DNA of 64,000 nt from Mycolicibacterium neworleansense (GTDB taxonomy: Bacteria; Actinomycetota; Actinomycetes; Mycobacteriales; Mycobacteriaceae). The notes beneath the pieces are model-generated. The model did not search any database and was not told the origin of the DNA. It worked only from the letters and a program-made list of their open reading frames with translations. The position numbers and the translations under genes are program-made. Of the stretch, positions 36,828-44,800 are shown piece by piece. Where the stretch lies: assembly GCF_001245615.1 (NCBI RefSeq), contig NZ_CWKH01000002.1:620001-684000 (forward strand), read 5' to 3'. Each line of letters starts with the position of its first letter. Position 1 is the stretch's first letter.

Positions 36828-37763
36828 TCACACCAGGTTCGCTCGGGCCCATTCCTCGGCGGTCGTGGTGTTGATGCCGCGAACAGCGTTGTACGACTGG
36901 TCCTTCGGCCAGGCAACACCATTGGTGCGGGCGAACACCGCCCGGTACTTGCTCATCGTGTCGGCGGGACGCTGCCGTAGCTGGTCGGCCAGGAAGTCAG
37001 TGGTCCACAATGTTCGGGTGACCGAGGTCGCACGGACCCGGTCGACGATATCGGCGAGTTCGCGGTAGCTGATGGTGTCGCCGGCGAGATAGACGACGGT
37101 GTCGCGAATGCGAGGTTCGGCGAAGACGATGTCGGCAGTGAGTGCGCCGATGTCTTCGGGTGTGGTGAGGGTGACTCGGTTGTCCCAGCTTCCCAGCGCA
37201 CGCACGGTATCGGCAGGCAGATCCACGACGCCGAACTCGGGTTCGAACAGGAAGCTGGTGAACATGCCGGTGGAGACGATGACCCACTCCGTGGTGTCCT
37301 GGTTGCGCAACAGATCGCGTACGTCGAGTTGCTCATCGAACAGCGCCTGCGCGCTACCGCGGCCTATTTCGTCGTAGTCGACGCCGAATTGCCATGGGAA
37401 GAATCGCGATACGCCGGCCGTGAGGGCCGATTGCGCGAGTTTGCGCTGTGTGCCCGGTCCGGCCGCGAAACCAACACAACTGATGACCGTGTGGTGGCGC
37501 CCCATTATGGCCGCAAGCTCGGCCACCGACGCCGTCGCGACGTCGGCATGTTCGATGGTGACACCCGCCTCGGTCAGCTCCTTGCTGCGCGCATCGCCTT
37601 TCGCATCGGCATCCGCCGGTGGCCGCAACAGCACCGCGATTTTTGCGGCACCTGGATGACCTGCGACATGACGGGTGAGAGCGGACAACACACTGGCGCC
37701 GAGCTCTCCTGCCCCGATGACGAGAATGCTCGGGCTGTCCGCCGGTGGTGGTGTTGCGGGCAC
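36828..37763 (-). CDS. NmrA-like NAD(P)-binding protein
   Basis: The GTG-started protein of 311 residues begins with a Rossmann motif (SILVIGAGELGASVLSALTRH, G-x-x-G-x-x-x). The typical NmrA/isoflavone reductase-like pattern follows: VISCVGFAAGPGTQRKLAQSALTAGVSRFFPWQFGVDYDEIG, VSTGMFTSFLFEPEFGVVDL, and VTLTTPEDIGALTADIVFAEP. Members either sense NAD(P) or reduce small aromatic or carbonyl substrates; which applies is not clear. It is convergent with mmpL and lies upstream of the response regulator on the same strand, with 73 bases between. Confidence 0.82.
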   Translation of the reverse strand: MPATPPPADSPSILVIGAGELGASVLSALTRHVAGHPGAAKIAVLLRPPADADAKGDARSKELTEAGVTIEHADVATASVAELAAIMGRHHTVISCVGFAAGPGTQRKLAQSALTAGVSRFFPWQFGVDYDEIGRGSAQALFDEQLDVRDLLRNQDTTEWVIVSTGMFTSFLFEPEFGVVDLPADTVRALGSWDNRVTLTTPEDIGALTADIVFAEPRIRDTVVYLAGDTISYRELADIVDRVRATSVTRTLWTTDFLADQLRQRPADTMSKYRAVFARTNGVAWPKDQSYNAVRGINTTTAEEWARANLV

Positions 37764-37836
37764 CGCGGCCTCCGTTTCCTTGGTGATGCGTCAACAAGGT
37801 CTGCAACCGCCAGATCGGCGACATTCATCCCGCTGC

Positions 37837-38484
37837 TTAGGAGTTCAGATAGGTGACGACCGCGAGCACACGGCGGTGATGGGCCGTCGACGGCGGCAGA
37901 TCGAGCTTGGTGAAGATGCTGCCGATATGTTTCTCCACGGCGCGTTCAGAGACCGAGAGGTGTTCGGCCAGGGCGCTGTTCGAGTGCCCCTCGGCCATCA
38001 GGGCGAGAACCTCGCGTTCGCGCGGCGTCAGCCGGGCCAGTGCATCGCCGCTGCGGCGGGTACCCATCAATTGGCGCACCACTTCGGGATCGAGCGCGGT
38101 GCCCCCGGCCGCCACACGCCGCACCGCGGCGTCGAACTCACCGATGTCGGCCACGCGGTCCTTCAGCAGATAGCCGACCCCTTCCGGGTTGCCGGCCAAA
38201 AGCTCAGCGGCATAGCGGGTTTCCACCCACTGCGAGAACACCAGGACACCGACATCGGGGTGCGAGCGCCGCAACGAGACCGCCTCGACAAGTCCCTCGT
38301 CGGTGAAGGTGGGCGGCATGCGGATATCGATGACGAACACTTCCGGCCGCAGCGTCTCGGCGATCTCCCGTATCTGGTCGGCCATGCCCACCTTGGCCAC
38401 GACGTCGTGCCCACGCTCGACGAGCAACTGAGTCAGACCGTCACGCAGGATCGCGTTGTCCTCGGCGATCGCCAACCGGGTCAT
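37837..38484 (-). CDS. NarL/LuxR-type response regulator
   Basis: The 215-residue protein has a receiver domain (MTRLAIAEDNAILRDGL, with Asp53 in VIDIRMPP as the likely phosphorylation site) and a C-terminal LuxR helix-turn-helix (LTPREREVLALMAEGHSNSALAEHLSVSERAVEKHIGSIFTKLDL). The ATG overlaps the stop of the kinase gene (38481-38484), so the kinase and regulator form a coupled pair. The target genes are unknown; the neighbouring NmrA-like gene downstream is one possibility. Confidence 0.93.
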   Translation of the reverse strand: MTRLAIAEDNAILRDGLTQLLVERGHDVVAKVGMADQIREIAETLRPEVFVIDIRMPPTFTDEGLVEAVSLRRSHPDVGVLVFSQWVETRYAAELLAGNPEGVGYLLKDRVADIGEFDAAVRRVAAGGTALDPEVVRQLMGTRRSGDALARLTPREREVLALMAEGHSNSALAEHLSVSERAVEKHIGSIFTKLDLPPSTAHHRRVLAVVTYLNS

Positions 38485-39776
38485 CGTTGCGTTCCCGACG
38501 GAACGACGACGGTGATCGTGGTGGGCCCACCGGCCGGACTGTCGATGTCGAGACGCCCGTCGACCATCCGCAATCGATCGGCCAGCCCCGTCAACCCCGA
38601 GCCGTTGGCCGGCTGCACGCCACCGGAACCGTTGTCCACCACAGTGATCCGCAGCCCATCGGCATCGCCGTGCAGCCGCACCGTGGCTTGAGTAGCGCCG
38701 GAGTGCCGGGACACGTTGGCCAACAACTCCGCCACGCAGAAGTACGCCAGCGTCTCCACACCCAGCGAGGGACGCACGGTGACCTCACCGACCAGTTCGA
38801 CCGGAATCGGGTTGCGCGCCACCAATGTCTGCACCGCCGGCACGAGGCCGAGATCTAATGCGGGCGGACGGATTCCGCGGACCAGATCACGCAACTCGGC
38901 CAGGGTGTCCTTGGTGTTGGCCAGTGCGTCGGAGACCAGTTGCCGGGCGGGCCCGGCTTTGTCGGGGTCGGCCAGTTGTTCCTCGGCCCGCGCCAGCGTC
39001 ATCGCCACCGCGATGAGCCTGGCTTGGGTTCCGTCATGCAGGTCCCGCTCGACGCGGCGCAGGGTCGCTGCCGAATCGTCGACCACATCGGCCCGAGCCT
39101 GCTCCAGTTCGCCGACCCGCCGTTCACGGCCGGTCGGCGCCAGCAGTGCGCCGGCCAACCACACATGGGCACGCCCGAGTCCGAGCATGACCCATGCCAA
39201 CAGATACAGCGCGAGCAGTCCACCCGCCGACAGCAGCAGGTAGGTGCCCAGCGAGTCCACGGGTTCACCGAAGCTGACGATCGCTTCCCCCGTGACCGCC
39301 CAGATCACCGGGGAGACCACCAGGACCGCCGACATCGCGACTCCCAGCACCACCCCGTAACCGAGCGGTGTCATCACGACGCTCTGCAGGAGAAGGAATC
39401 CCAGGCTGCGCCAACCGACACCGTCTGTCAGCGCGGCGGCCACGGTGTGGGGCCAACTCGCCTGCCGGGTAAAGGGTGCCGGTGGGTCGATCGCGACGCC
39501 GACCAGCCGGGCCAGGGCCCGGTACAGCGCGTTCCACCGTCGACCCGACAGCACCACGAGCGCCAGCAGCGGTATGCCGACCAGGGTCACGAGCAACAGC
39601 CCCGAGGTCAGGCCGGTCACGAAGAGGTAGACGACACCGACCAGAGCGAGAACGCTCACCAGCAGGAAATAGAGATAGCCCCGGCAGGCCGCCGCGGTGA
39701 ACGGAGTGCGCAACGTCGCGCGCCGGTCCTGGGATGTCGAGGTGGGTGCGATAGCGGTGGTGGTCACGCTCATCAT
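38481..39776 (-). CDS. Sensor histidine kinase (HisKA_3 type)
   Basis: The start is ATG 39776 or the adjacent 39773, giving about 431 residues. An N-terminal sensor region has several transmembrane segments (YLYFLLVSVLALVGVVYLFVTGLTSGLLLVTLVGIPLLALVVL; VLVVSPVIWAVTG; LLLSAGGLLALYLLAWVMLGLG). The HisKA_3 dimerisation domain carries the phospho-acceptor His in RRVERDLHDGTQARLIAVAM. A HATPase domain at the C-terminus shows DNGSGG and GSGLTGLADRLRMVDGRLDI. It phosphorylates the coupled NarL-type regulator; the signal is unknown, probably membrane-associated. Confidence 0.93.
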   Translation of the reverse strand: MMSVTTTAIAPTSTSQDRRATLRTPFTAAACRGYLYFLLVSVLALVGVVYLFVTGLTSGLLLVTLVGIPLLALVVLSGRRWNALYRALARLVGVAIDPPAPFTRQASWPHTVAAALTDGVGWRSLGFLLLQSVVMTPLGYGVVLGVAMSAVLVVSPVIWAVTGEAIVSFGEPVDSLGTYLLLSAGGLLALYLLAWVMLGLGRAHVWLAGALLAPTGRERRVGELEQARADVVDDSAATLRRVERDLHDGTQARLIAVAMTLARAEEQLADPDKAGPARQLVSDALANTKDTLAELRDLVRGIRPPALDLGLVPAVQTLVARNPIPVELVGEVTVRPSLGVETLAYFCVAELLANVSRHSGATQATVRLHGDADGLRITVVDNGSGGVQPANGSGLTGLADRLRMVDGRLDIDSPAGGPTTITVVVPSGTQR

Positions 39777-39845
39777 CGTTGCCGGACCCGTCGGCACCGG
39801 GCGATGGTGCTGTCCGGCCAATTGACGGTGTGGCTGGCCACACCG

Positions 39846-40757
39846 TCAGCTGTCGAGGGAGCGCAGCAGTGTCCTGGTGCGAGCCCTGGTTTCAGGTGAC
39901 GCGTCGAACACCACCCCGACATATTCGTCGACGCCGACGGCTCCGAGGGACCGGATACGTTCTGCCACAGTGCTTTCGTCGCCGATGATCGCGGCATCCT
40001 CGGGGCCGGCATATCCCTCCCTGTCGAGCATGGCCCGATAGGACGGCAGGTGCCCGTACATCGCGAACTGCTTGGCGGCCTGGGCACGGGCGCCGTCGAC
40101 GTCATCGGTGACACTGACCGGAAGCGCGGCGACGACGCGGACCGGGCGGTCCCCGGCGGCCTCCCGCAGCGTCGGGGCGACATGCTCGGCCAGCGTGGTC
40201 GGGCCGGTCATCCAGGTGACGGTGCCGGCGGTGCGTCGGCCGGCGAGCTTGAGCAGCTGCGGGCCCAGCGCGGCGATGTACACATCAGGGGCCGACGCAC
40301 CCGGGATCTGGAGTGCGCCGCGGGTGGTGACCGTCTCCCCCGGCGCGTCAGCGGGCTCGCCGGCCAGCAGCGGCTGCAGGCCGTCCAGATATTCCCGCAG
40401 GCGGCGGACCGGCTTGTCCCACGGGATGCCCCACATGCCCTCGGTCACCGCCGCGTGCGTCATACCGAGGCCGAGCAGGAACCGGCCGCCACTGATCAGG
40501 CTGAGCGTGAGCGCGCGCTGCGCCAGCAGCATCGGGTGCTGGTTCTGAATCGGGATGACACCGGTTCCCACCTCGATCCCGTCGACCTCACGGAACGCCA
40601 CCGCCAGCACGGTCAGCAGATCCGGCTCGTAGGGCATCTGCGTCATCCAGACCCGCCGGAATCCCTCGTCGCGCAGTTGCGCAAGGTTCTCAACGGTGGC
40701 GTCGATCGGAGAGCGGCCGCCGGTTTCACTCAGTGAGGCGATGAGGCTGATCTGCAT
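39846..40757 (-). CDS. LLM-class, probably F420-dependent oxidoreductase
   Basis: The 303-residue TIM-barrel protein (MQISLIASLSETGGRSPIDATVENLAQLRDEGFRRVWMTQMPYEPDLLTVLAVAF) has the luciferase-like fold, with GTGVIPIQNQHPMLLAQRALTLSLISGGRFLLGLG near the cofactor site. It matches mycobacterial LLM-class F420-dependent oxidoreductases; the substrate is unknown. It lies downstream of a 380-base structured intergenic region on the same strand, so its expression might depend on read-through or on RNA structure there. Confidence 0.88.
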   Translation of the reverse strand: MQISLIASLSETGGRSPIDATVENLAQLRDEGFRRVWMTQMPYEPDLLTVLAVAFREVDGIEVGTGVIPIQNQHPMLLAQRALTLSLISGGRFLLGLGMTHAAVTEGMWGIPWDKPVRRLREYLDGLQPLLAGEPADAPGETVTTRGALQIPGASAPDVYIAALGPQLLKLAGRRTAGTVTWMTGPTTLAEHVAPTLREAAGDRPVRVVAALPVSVTDDVDGARAQAAKQFAMYGHLPSYRAMLDREGYAGPEDAAIIGDESTVAERIRSLGAVGVDEYVGVVFDASPETRARTRTLLRSLDS

Positions 40758-40824
40758 GCCACCACGCTATGCGGAGCGCGGGCCGCCCGAAACCAGAAGT
40801 GGCGGGCAATCAGACAAAAAGGGC

Positions 40825-40919
40825 GGGTTCGGGAGGACACTTGGGGGCGTTCCAATTCGTCTCACGCAGCCGGTCTTTCACCCCTGTACCGACTCTTTGG
40901 ATCAGTCACTCCCGAACCC
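40825..40919 (-). other. Long-range stem closing a multi-hairpin element upstream of the LLM oxidoreductase gene
   Basis: On the minus strand GGGTTCGGGAG (40919-40909) pairs perfectly with CTCCCGAACCC (40835-40825), enclosing 73 bases with smaller stems such as GACT/AGTC. It is followed by GCCCTTTTT. It could be a terminator, the 3' domain of an sRNA, or a cis-regulatory leader of the gene starting at 40757. Confidence 0.4.
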
Positions 40920-41007
40920 GTCGTAGGCTCGATCGTACGCCTCGGGTACCCCTCAAACCAGAGAAAAGTACGGCCGAATTTGCCGAGAATTTAGAAGCTG
41001 GGTCGCC

Positions 41008-41047
41008 CCGTGTTGCCGTCGGGTCGGGGGGTCAGACGGCAACACGG
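41008..41047 (-). other. 13-base perfect hairpin with C-rich loop
   Basis: CCGTGTTGCCGTC (41008-41020 on the plus strand) and its exact complement at 41035-41047 enclose 14 bases. In minus-strand RNA the loop reads UGACCCCCCGACCC, with six consecutive C. C-rich loops are a known feature of several mycobacterial sRNAs. Confidence 0.6.
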
Positions 41048-41062
41048 AGCTACCCGTGTATC

Positions 41063-41139
41063 GACCTCTATGCCGCCGCCGTTACACATCCCCAAAAGAA
41101 ACTTTTCGGATGTTTTCGCGGCAGGCATTTGTAGAGGTC
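41063..41139 (-). terminator. Long 3' hairpin at the end of fadA2
   Basis: GACCTCTA (41063-41070) is complementary to TAGAGGTC (41132-41139), with inner pairing of GGCA/TGCC and ACATCC/GGATGT around an AT-rich loop. The stem includes the fadA2 stop codon. It probably shapes or ends the fadA2 transcript, or marks the processing point of a downstream RNA. Confidence 0.45.
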
Positions 41140-42439
41140 ATGCCTCCAAGATGGCGGCGACACCCTGCCCACCGGCCGCACAGATCGAGATCAGGCCGCG
41201 CACCGGCTGACCCGTTACCTTCTTCTTGTGCGCCAGTTGCTTGGCCAGCTGCGCCACGATCCGGCCGCCGGTGGCCGCGAACGGATGGCCCGCGGCCAGG
41301 GAGGAACCGTTGACGTTGAGCTTGGCGCGGTCGATGGAGCCGAGCGCTTTGTCCAGGCCCAGGCGCTCTTTGCAGTACTCGTCGGATTCCCAGGCCGACA
41401 GGGTGGCCAGCACCACCGAGGCGAACGCCTCGTGGATCTCGTAGAAATCGAAATCCTGCAGGGTCAGCCCGTTGCGGGCCAGCAGCCTCGGCACTGCGTA
41501 CGTCGGGGCCATCAGCAGGCCGTCGGGCCCGTTGACGTAATCGACGGCGGCGGTCTCCGAGTCGACGAAATAGGCCAGCGGCTCGTGGCCGTGCGCGGCA
41601 GCCCAGTCCTCGCTGGCCAGCAGCGCCACCGAGGCGCCGTCGGTCAGCGGGGTCGAGTTACCCGCGGTCATGGTCGCGTCGCCGGCCTTGACGCCGAACA
41701 CCGGCTTGAGCTTGGCCAGCTTCTCCGGCGAGGAATCCGCGCGCAGATTGTTGTCGCGGTACAGGCCGAGGAACGGCGTCACCAGGTCGTCGAAGAAGCC
41801 GCTGTCATAGGCGGCGGCCATGTTGCGGTGGCTGGCGGCAGCCAGTTCGTCCTGGTCGACGCGCTTGACGCCCATCTTCTTGGCGGTGACGGCGGCGTGC
41901 TCGCCCATCGACATGCCGGTGCGGGGCTCGCTGTTCACCGGGATCTCCACACCGAGGGCGGCCGGCAGCTTGCCGACCAGCTTGAGCCGGTCCAGGTTGG
42001 ACTTGGACCGCCGCAGGCCGAGCAGCACCTGCCGCAGGTCGTTGCCGAAGGCGATCGGCGCGTCCGAGGCGGTATCCACACCGCCCGCCGCCGCCGATTC
42101 GTACTGGCCCAGCGCGATCGCGTTGGCGGCCGCGGTGGCGGCCTGCAGACCGGTACCGCAGGCCTGCTGGATGTCGTACGCCGGCGTGTAAGGCGACAAT
42201 GCGCTGCCCAGCACGCATTCACGCATGAGGTTGAAGTCGCGGCTGTGCTTGAGCACCGCCCCACCGATCACCGCGCCGAGGCGTTCACCGGCCAGATCGA
42301 AACGCTCGATCAGCCCGTCCAGGGCGGCGGTGAACATGTCCTGGTTGGAGGCGTTGGCATACGCGCCGTCGGACCGTGCGAACGGAATCCTGTTGCCACC
42401 CAATACGGCAACGCGGCGCCGGGTCGTGTTGTTGGCCAT
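41138..42439 (-). CDS. fadA2: Acetyl-CoA acyltransferase (thiolase) FadA2
   Basis: The start ATG 42439 follows GGAGGG at good spacing; an ATG at 42475 would add 12 residues. The 433-residue thiolase shows QQACGTGLQAATAAANAIALGQ with the nucleophilic Cys, the family start (RRVAVLGGNRIPFARSDGAYANASNQDMFTAAL), EIHEAFASVVLATLSAWES with the catalytic His region, NVNGSSLAAGHPFAATGGRI, and the C-terminal SICAAGGQGVAAILE with the second Cys. It cleaves 3-ketoacyl-CoA to acetyl-CoA. It is divergent from fabG4-htdX over a palindrome, matching M. tuberculosis Rv0243. Confidence 0.95.
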   Translation of the reverse strand: MANNTTRRRVAVLGGNRIPFARSDGAYANASNQDMFTAALDGLIERFDLAGERLGAVIGGAVLKHSRDFNLMRECVLGSALSPYTPAYDIQQACGTGLQAATAAANAIALGQYESAAAGGVDTASDAPIAFGNDLRQVLLGLRRSKSNLDRLKLVGKLPAALGVEIPVNSEPRTGMSMGEHAAVTAKKMGVKRVDQDELAAASHRNMAAAYDSGFFDDLVTPFLGLYRDNNLRADSSPEKLAKLKPVFGVKAGDATMTAGNSTPLTDGASVALLASEDWAAAHGHEPLAYFVDSETAAVDYVNGPDGLLMAPTYAVPRLLARNGLTLQDFDFYEIHEAFASVVLATLSAWESDEYCKERLGLDKALGSIDRAKLNVNGSSLAAGHPFAATGGRIVAQLAKQLAHKKKVTGQPVRGLISICAAGGQGVAAILEA

Positions 42440-42488
42440 CTGTTTGCCCTCCACTGTCGGGTTGTCCGGGGCCATATTACCCACTGTT

Positions 42489-42504
42489 CTTACTCTGGAG
42501 TAAG
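42489..42504. promoter_or_regulatory. Palindromic operator in the fadA2/fabG4 divergent promoter
   Basis: CTTACTC-tg-GAGTAAG has perfect 7-base arms, 50 bases before the fadA2 ATG and 45 bases before the fabG4 GTG. It shares length and half-sites (TTACT...GTAA) with the fadE5 proximal palindrome. Confidence 0.65.
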
Positions 42505-42548
42505 TTCGGTGTTGACAACGCAGTACTGCGAAGCGAAAGGCAGCTGAA

Positions 42549-43901
42549 GTGGCTTCCGATCTGTTCTCCCAAGTGGTCAACTCCGGGCCGGGATCGTTCC
42601 TGGCCAAGCAGCTGGGCGTGCCGCAGCCCGAGACTCTGCGCCGCTATCGCCCCGGTCAGCCCCCGCTGGCCGGCTCCCTGCTGATCGGCGGTGAGGGCCG
42701 TGTCGTCGAGCCCCTGCGCGCCGCGCTGGCCGACGACTACGACGTCGTGTCCAACAACATCGGCGGCCGCTGGGCCGATTCGTTCGGTGGCGTGGTGCTC
42801 GATGCCACCAGCATCGCCGACGCCGCCGGGCTCAAGGAGCTCTACCAGTTCTTCACGCCGGTGCTGCGCAACCTCGCCTCGTGCGCCCGCGTGGTCGTCA
42901 TCGGCACCACCCCGGACCAGGCCGGCAGCGTGCACGCCCAGATCGCGCAACGCGCCCTGGAGGGCTTCACCCGCTCACTCGGCAAGGAACTGCAGCGCGG
43001 CGCCACCGCGTCGCTGGTGTACCTGGCTGCCGACGCCAAGCCCGCTGTGACCGGCCTGGAGTCCACCCTTCGGTTCATCCTGTCGGCCAAGTCGGCCTAC
43101 GTCGACGGGCAGGTGTACCGCGTGGGCGCCGCCGACTCGACCCCGCCGGCCGACTGGGACAAGCCGCTGGCCGGCAAGGTGGCCGTGGTGACCGGTGCGG
43201 CCCGCGGCATCGGCGCGACCATCGCCGAGGTGTTCGCGCGTGACGGCGCAACCGTGGTCGCGGTGGACGTTCCCCAGGCCGCCGAGGATCTGGGCAAGGT
43301 CGCCGAGAAGGTCGGCGGCAGTGCCCTGACGCTGGACGTCACCGCCGACGATGCCGTCGAGCAGATCGTCGCGCATGTCACCGCTCAGCACGGCGGCAAG
43401 GTCGATGTGCTGGTGAACAACGCCGGCATCACCCGCGACAAGCTGCTGGCCAACATGGACGAGAGCCGCTGGGACTCCGTGATCGCGGTGAACCTGCTTG
43501 CTCCGCAGCGCCTCACCGAGGGCCTGGTCGCCAGCGGCACGCTCGGCGAAGGCGGCCGGGTGATCGGACTGTCCTCGATGGCCGGCATCGCCGGTAACCG
43601 CGGGCAGACCAACTACGCCGCCACCAAGGCCGGCATGATCGGGCTGACCGAGGCCTTGGCACCGGTGCTCGCCGAGAAGGGCATCACGATCAACGCCGTG
43701 GCCCCCGGCTTCATCGAGACCAAGATGACCGACGCCATCCCGCTGGCCACCCGCGAGGTGGGCCGCCGGCTGAACTCGCTGTTCCAGGGCGGCAAGCCCG
43801 TGGACGTGGCCGAGTTGATCGCCTACTTCGCCAGCCCCGCATCGAATGCCGTCACCGGCAACACCATCCGGGTCTGCGGCCAGGCCATGCTGGGGGCGTG
43901 A
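42549..43901 (+). CDS. fabG4: High-molecular-weight 3-oxoacyl reductase FabG4
   Basis: The GTG-started protein has 450 residues. The N-terminal flavodoxin-like domain ([36 protein letters not shown]) is characteristic of FabG4/HMwFabG. The C-terminal short-chain dehydrogenase domain from about residue 210 has [18 protein letters not shown] (NADH-binding Gly motif), [11 protein letters not shown], and the catalytic Ser and Tyr in [22 protein letters not shown]. FabG4 reduces 3-ketoacyl-CoA/ACP using NADH. It is followed 4 bases later by htdX, with which it forms a reductase-dehydratase pair, as in M. tuberculosis Rv0242c-Rv0241c. Confidence 0.96.
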   Translation: MASDLFSQVVNSGPGSFLAKQLGVPQPETLRRYRPGQPPLAGSLLIGGEGRVVEPLRAALADDYDVVSNNIGGRWADSFGGVVLDATSIADAAGLKELYQFFTPVLRNLASCARVVVIGTTPDQAGSVHAQIAQRALEGFTRSLGKELQRGATASLVYLAADAKPAVTGLESTLRFILSAKSAYVDGQVYRVGAADSTPPADWDKPLAGKVAVVTGAARGIGATIAEVFARDGATVVAVDVPQAAEDLGKVAEKVGGSALTLDVTADDAVEQIVAHVTAQHGGKVDVLVNNAGITRDKLLANMDESRWDSVIAVNLLAPQRLTEGLVASGTLGEGGRVIGLSSMAGIAGNRGQTNYAATKAGMIGLTEALAPVLAEKGITINAVAPGFIETKMTDAIPLATREVGRRLNSLFQGGKPVDVAELIAYFASPASNAVTGNTIRVCGQAMLGA

Positions 43902-43905
43902 GTAC

Positions 43906-44733
43906 GTGAACAACATGCTGCGCGCCGTCGTCGGCGCCCTGCCGTTCATCCCGCGCGACGACACGCTGCCGGCTCGCACCGTCACGGTCGACAACCTACC
44001 CATCGACCCGGCCAACGTCGCGGCCTATGCACAGGTGACCGGGCTGCGATTCGGCGACACCCTGCCGCTGACCTACCCGTTCGCGCTGACCTTCCCGACG
44101 GTGATGTCGCTGGTCACCGGATTCGATTTTCCGTTCGCCGCAATGGGTTCGGTGCACATCGAAAACCACATCACCCAGTACCGGCCGATCAAGGTGACCG
44201 ACGCCGTCAGCGCGGCCGTGCACGCGGAGAACCTGCGCGAGCACCGCAAGGGCCTGTTGGTGGACATCGTCACCGAGCTCAAGGTCGGCAACGATGTGGC
44301 GTGGCACCAGGTGACGACGTTCCTGCACCAGCAGAAGACCAGCCTGTCCGGTGAGCCCAAGCCCGAACCGCAGAAGCAGCCGAAGCTGCCGCCGCCCAAC
44401 GCCGTTCTGAACATCACCGCGGGCCAGATCCGGAACTACGCGTCGATCGGCGGGGACCACAACCCCATCCACACCAATGGGGTCGCGGCCAAGCTGTTCG
44501 GCTTCCCGACCGTCATCGCGCACGGGATGTTCAGTGCCGCAGCCGTCCTGGCGAACATCGAAGGGCAGATCCCCGACGCGGTCAGGTACTCGGTGCGGTT
44601 CGCCAAGCCCGTGGTGCTGCCGGCCAAGGCCGGGCTCTACGTCGAGCGTGACGCCGACGGCTGGGAGCTGACCCTGCGGAACCTTTCGAAGGGCTACCCG
44701 CACCTGACCGCAACGGTCAGCCCGTTGCGCTGA
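43906..44733 (+). CDS. htdX: (R)-3-hydroxyacyl dehydratase HtdX
   Basis: The start is GTG 43906, 4 bases after the fabG4 stop; ATG 43915 is an alternative. The 275-residue protein has a double hotdog layout. The N-terminal half (TVTVDNLPIDPANVAAYAQVTGLRFGDTLPLTYPFALTFPTVMSLV) is degenerate. The C-terminal MaoC-like hydratase-2 domain has the catalytic D-x4-H motif in YASIGGDHNPIHTNGVAAKLFGFPTVIAHGMFSAAAVL. It dehydrates 3-hydroxyacyl chains and partners FabG4. It converges with jetC, with a hairpin repeat between. Confidence 0.95.
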   Translation: MNNMLRAVVGALPFIPRDDTLPARTVTVDNLPIDPANVAAYAQVTGLRFGDTLPLTYPFALTFPTVMSLVTGFDFPFAAMGSVHIENHITQYRPIKVTDAVSAAVHAENLREHRKGLLVDIVTELKVGNDVAWHQVTTFLHQQKTSLSGEPKPEPQKQPKLPPPNAVLNITAGQIRNYASIGGDHNPIHTNGVAAKLFGFPTVIAHGMFSAAAVLANIEGQIPDAVRYSVRFAKPVVLPAKAGLYVERDADGWELTLRNLSKGYPHLTATVSPLR

Positions 44734-44742
44734 GCCTCGAGT

Positions 44743-44794
44743 GTGCGTACAGATCGCACTTTCGCGCTAGATCGCGATCTGTACGCACGCTCGG
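44743..44794. repeat. 52-base hairpin repeat, copy 1 (htdX/jetC junction)
   Basis: The perfect 15-base arms GTGCGTACAGATCGC (44743-44757) and GCGATCTGTACGCAC (44774-44788) enclose 16 bases, followed by GCTCGG. It fills the 67-base gap between two convergent stops and may end transcription on both sides. A diverged copy with identical spacing lies at 54343-54394. Confidence 0.7.
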
Positions 44795-44800
44795 CGAAAC

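Larger units (their letters stand above)
40821..41055 (-). ncRNA. Candidate sRNA at the position of M. tuberculosis F6 (ncRv10243)
   Basis: In M. tuberculosis the SigF-dependent sRNA F6 lies just downstream of fadA2, in the same direction, between fadA2 and fadE5. Here the equivalent interval holds no gene but has strong RNA-like structure on the fadA2 strand: a 13-base perfect stem with a C-rich loop (41047-41008), then a larger stem ending beside a T5 run (complement of 40816-40820). I could not find a matching SigF promoter; a GGGTAG at about 41056-41051 (minus strand) is the only -10-like element, without a good -35. The call rests on gene order and structure; the ends are approximate. 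Confidence 0.35.

Noticed and set aside
28400..41130. Glycopeptidolipid locus expected between fadE5 and fadA2 as in M. smegmatis
   Set aside because: No NRPS, glycosyltransferase or GPL methyltransferase gene is present; only an mmpS-mmpL pair with TetR control occurs.
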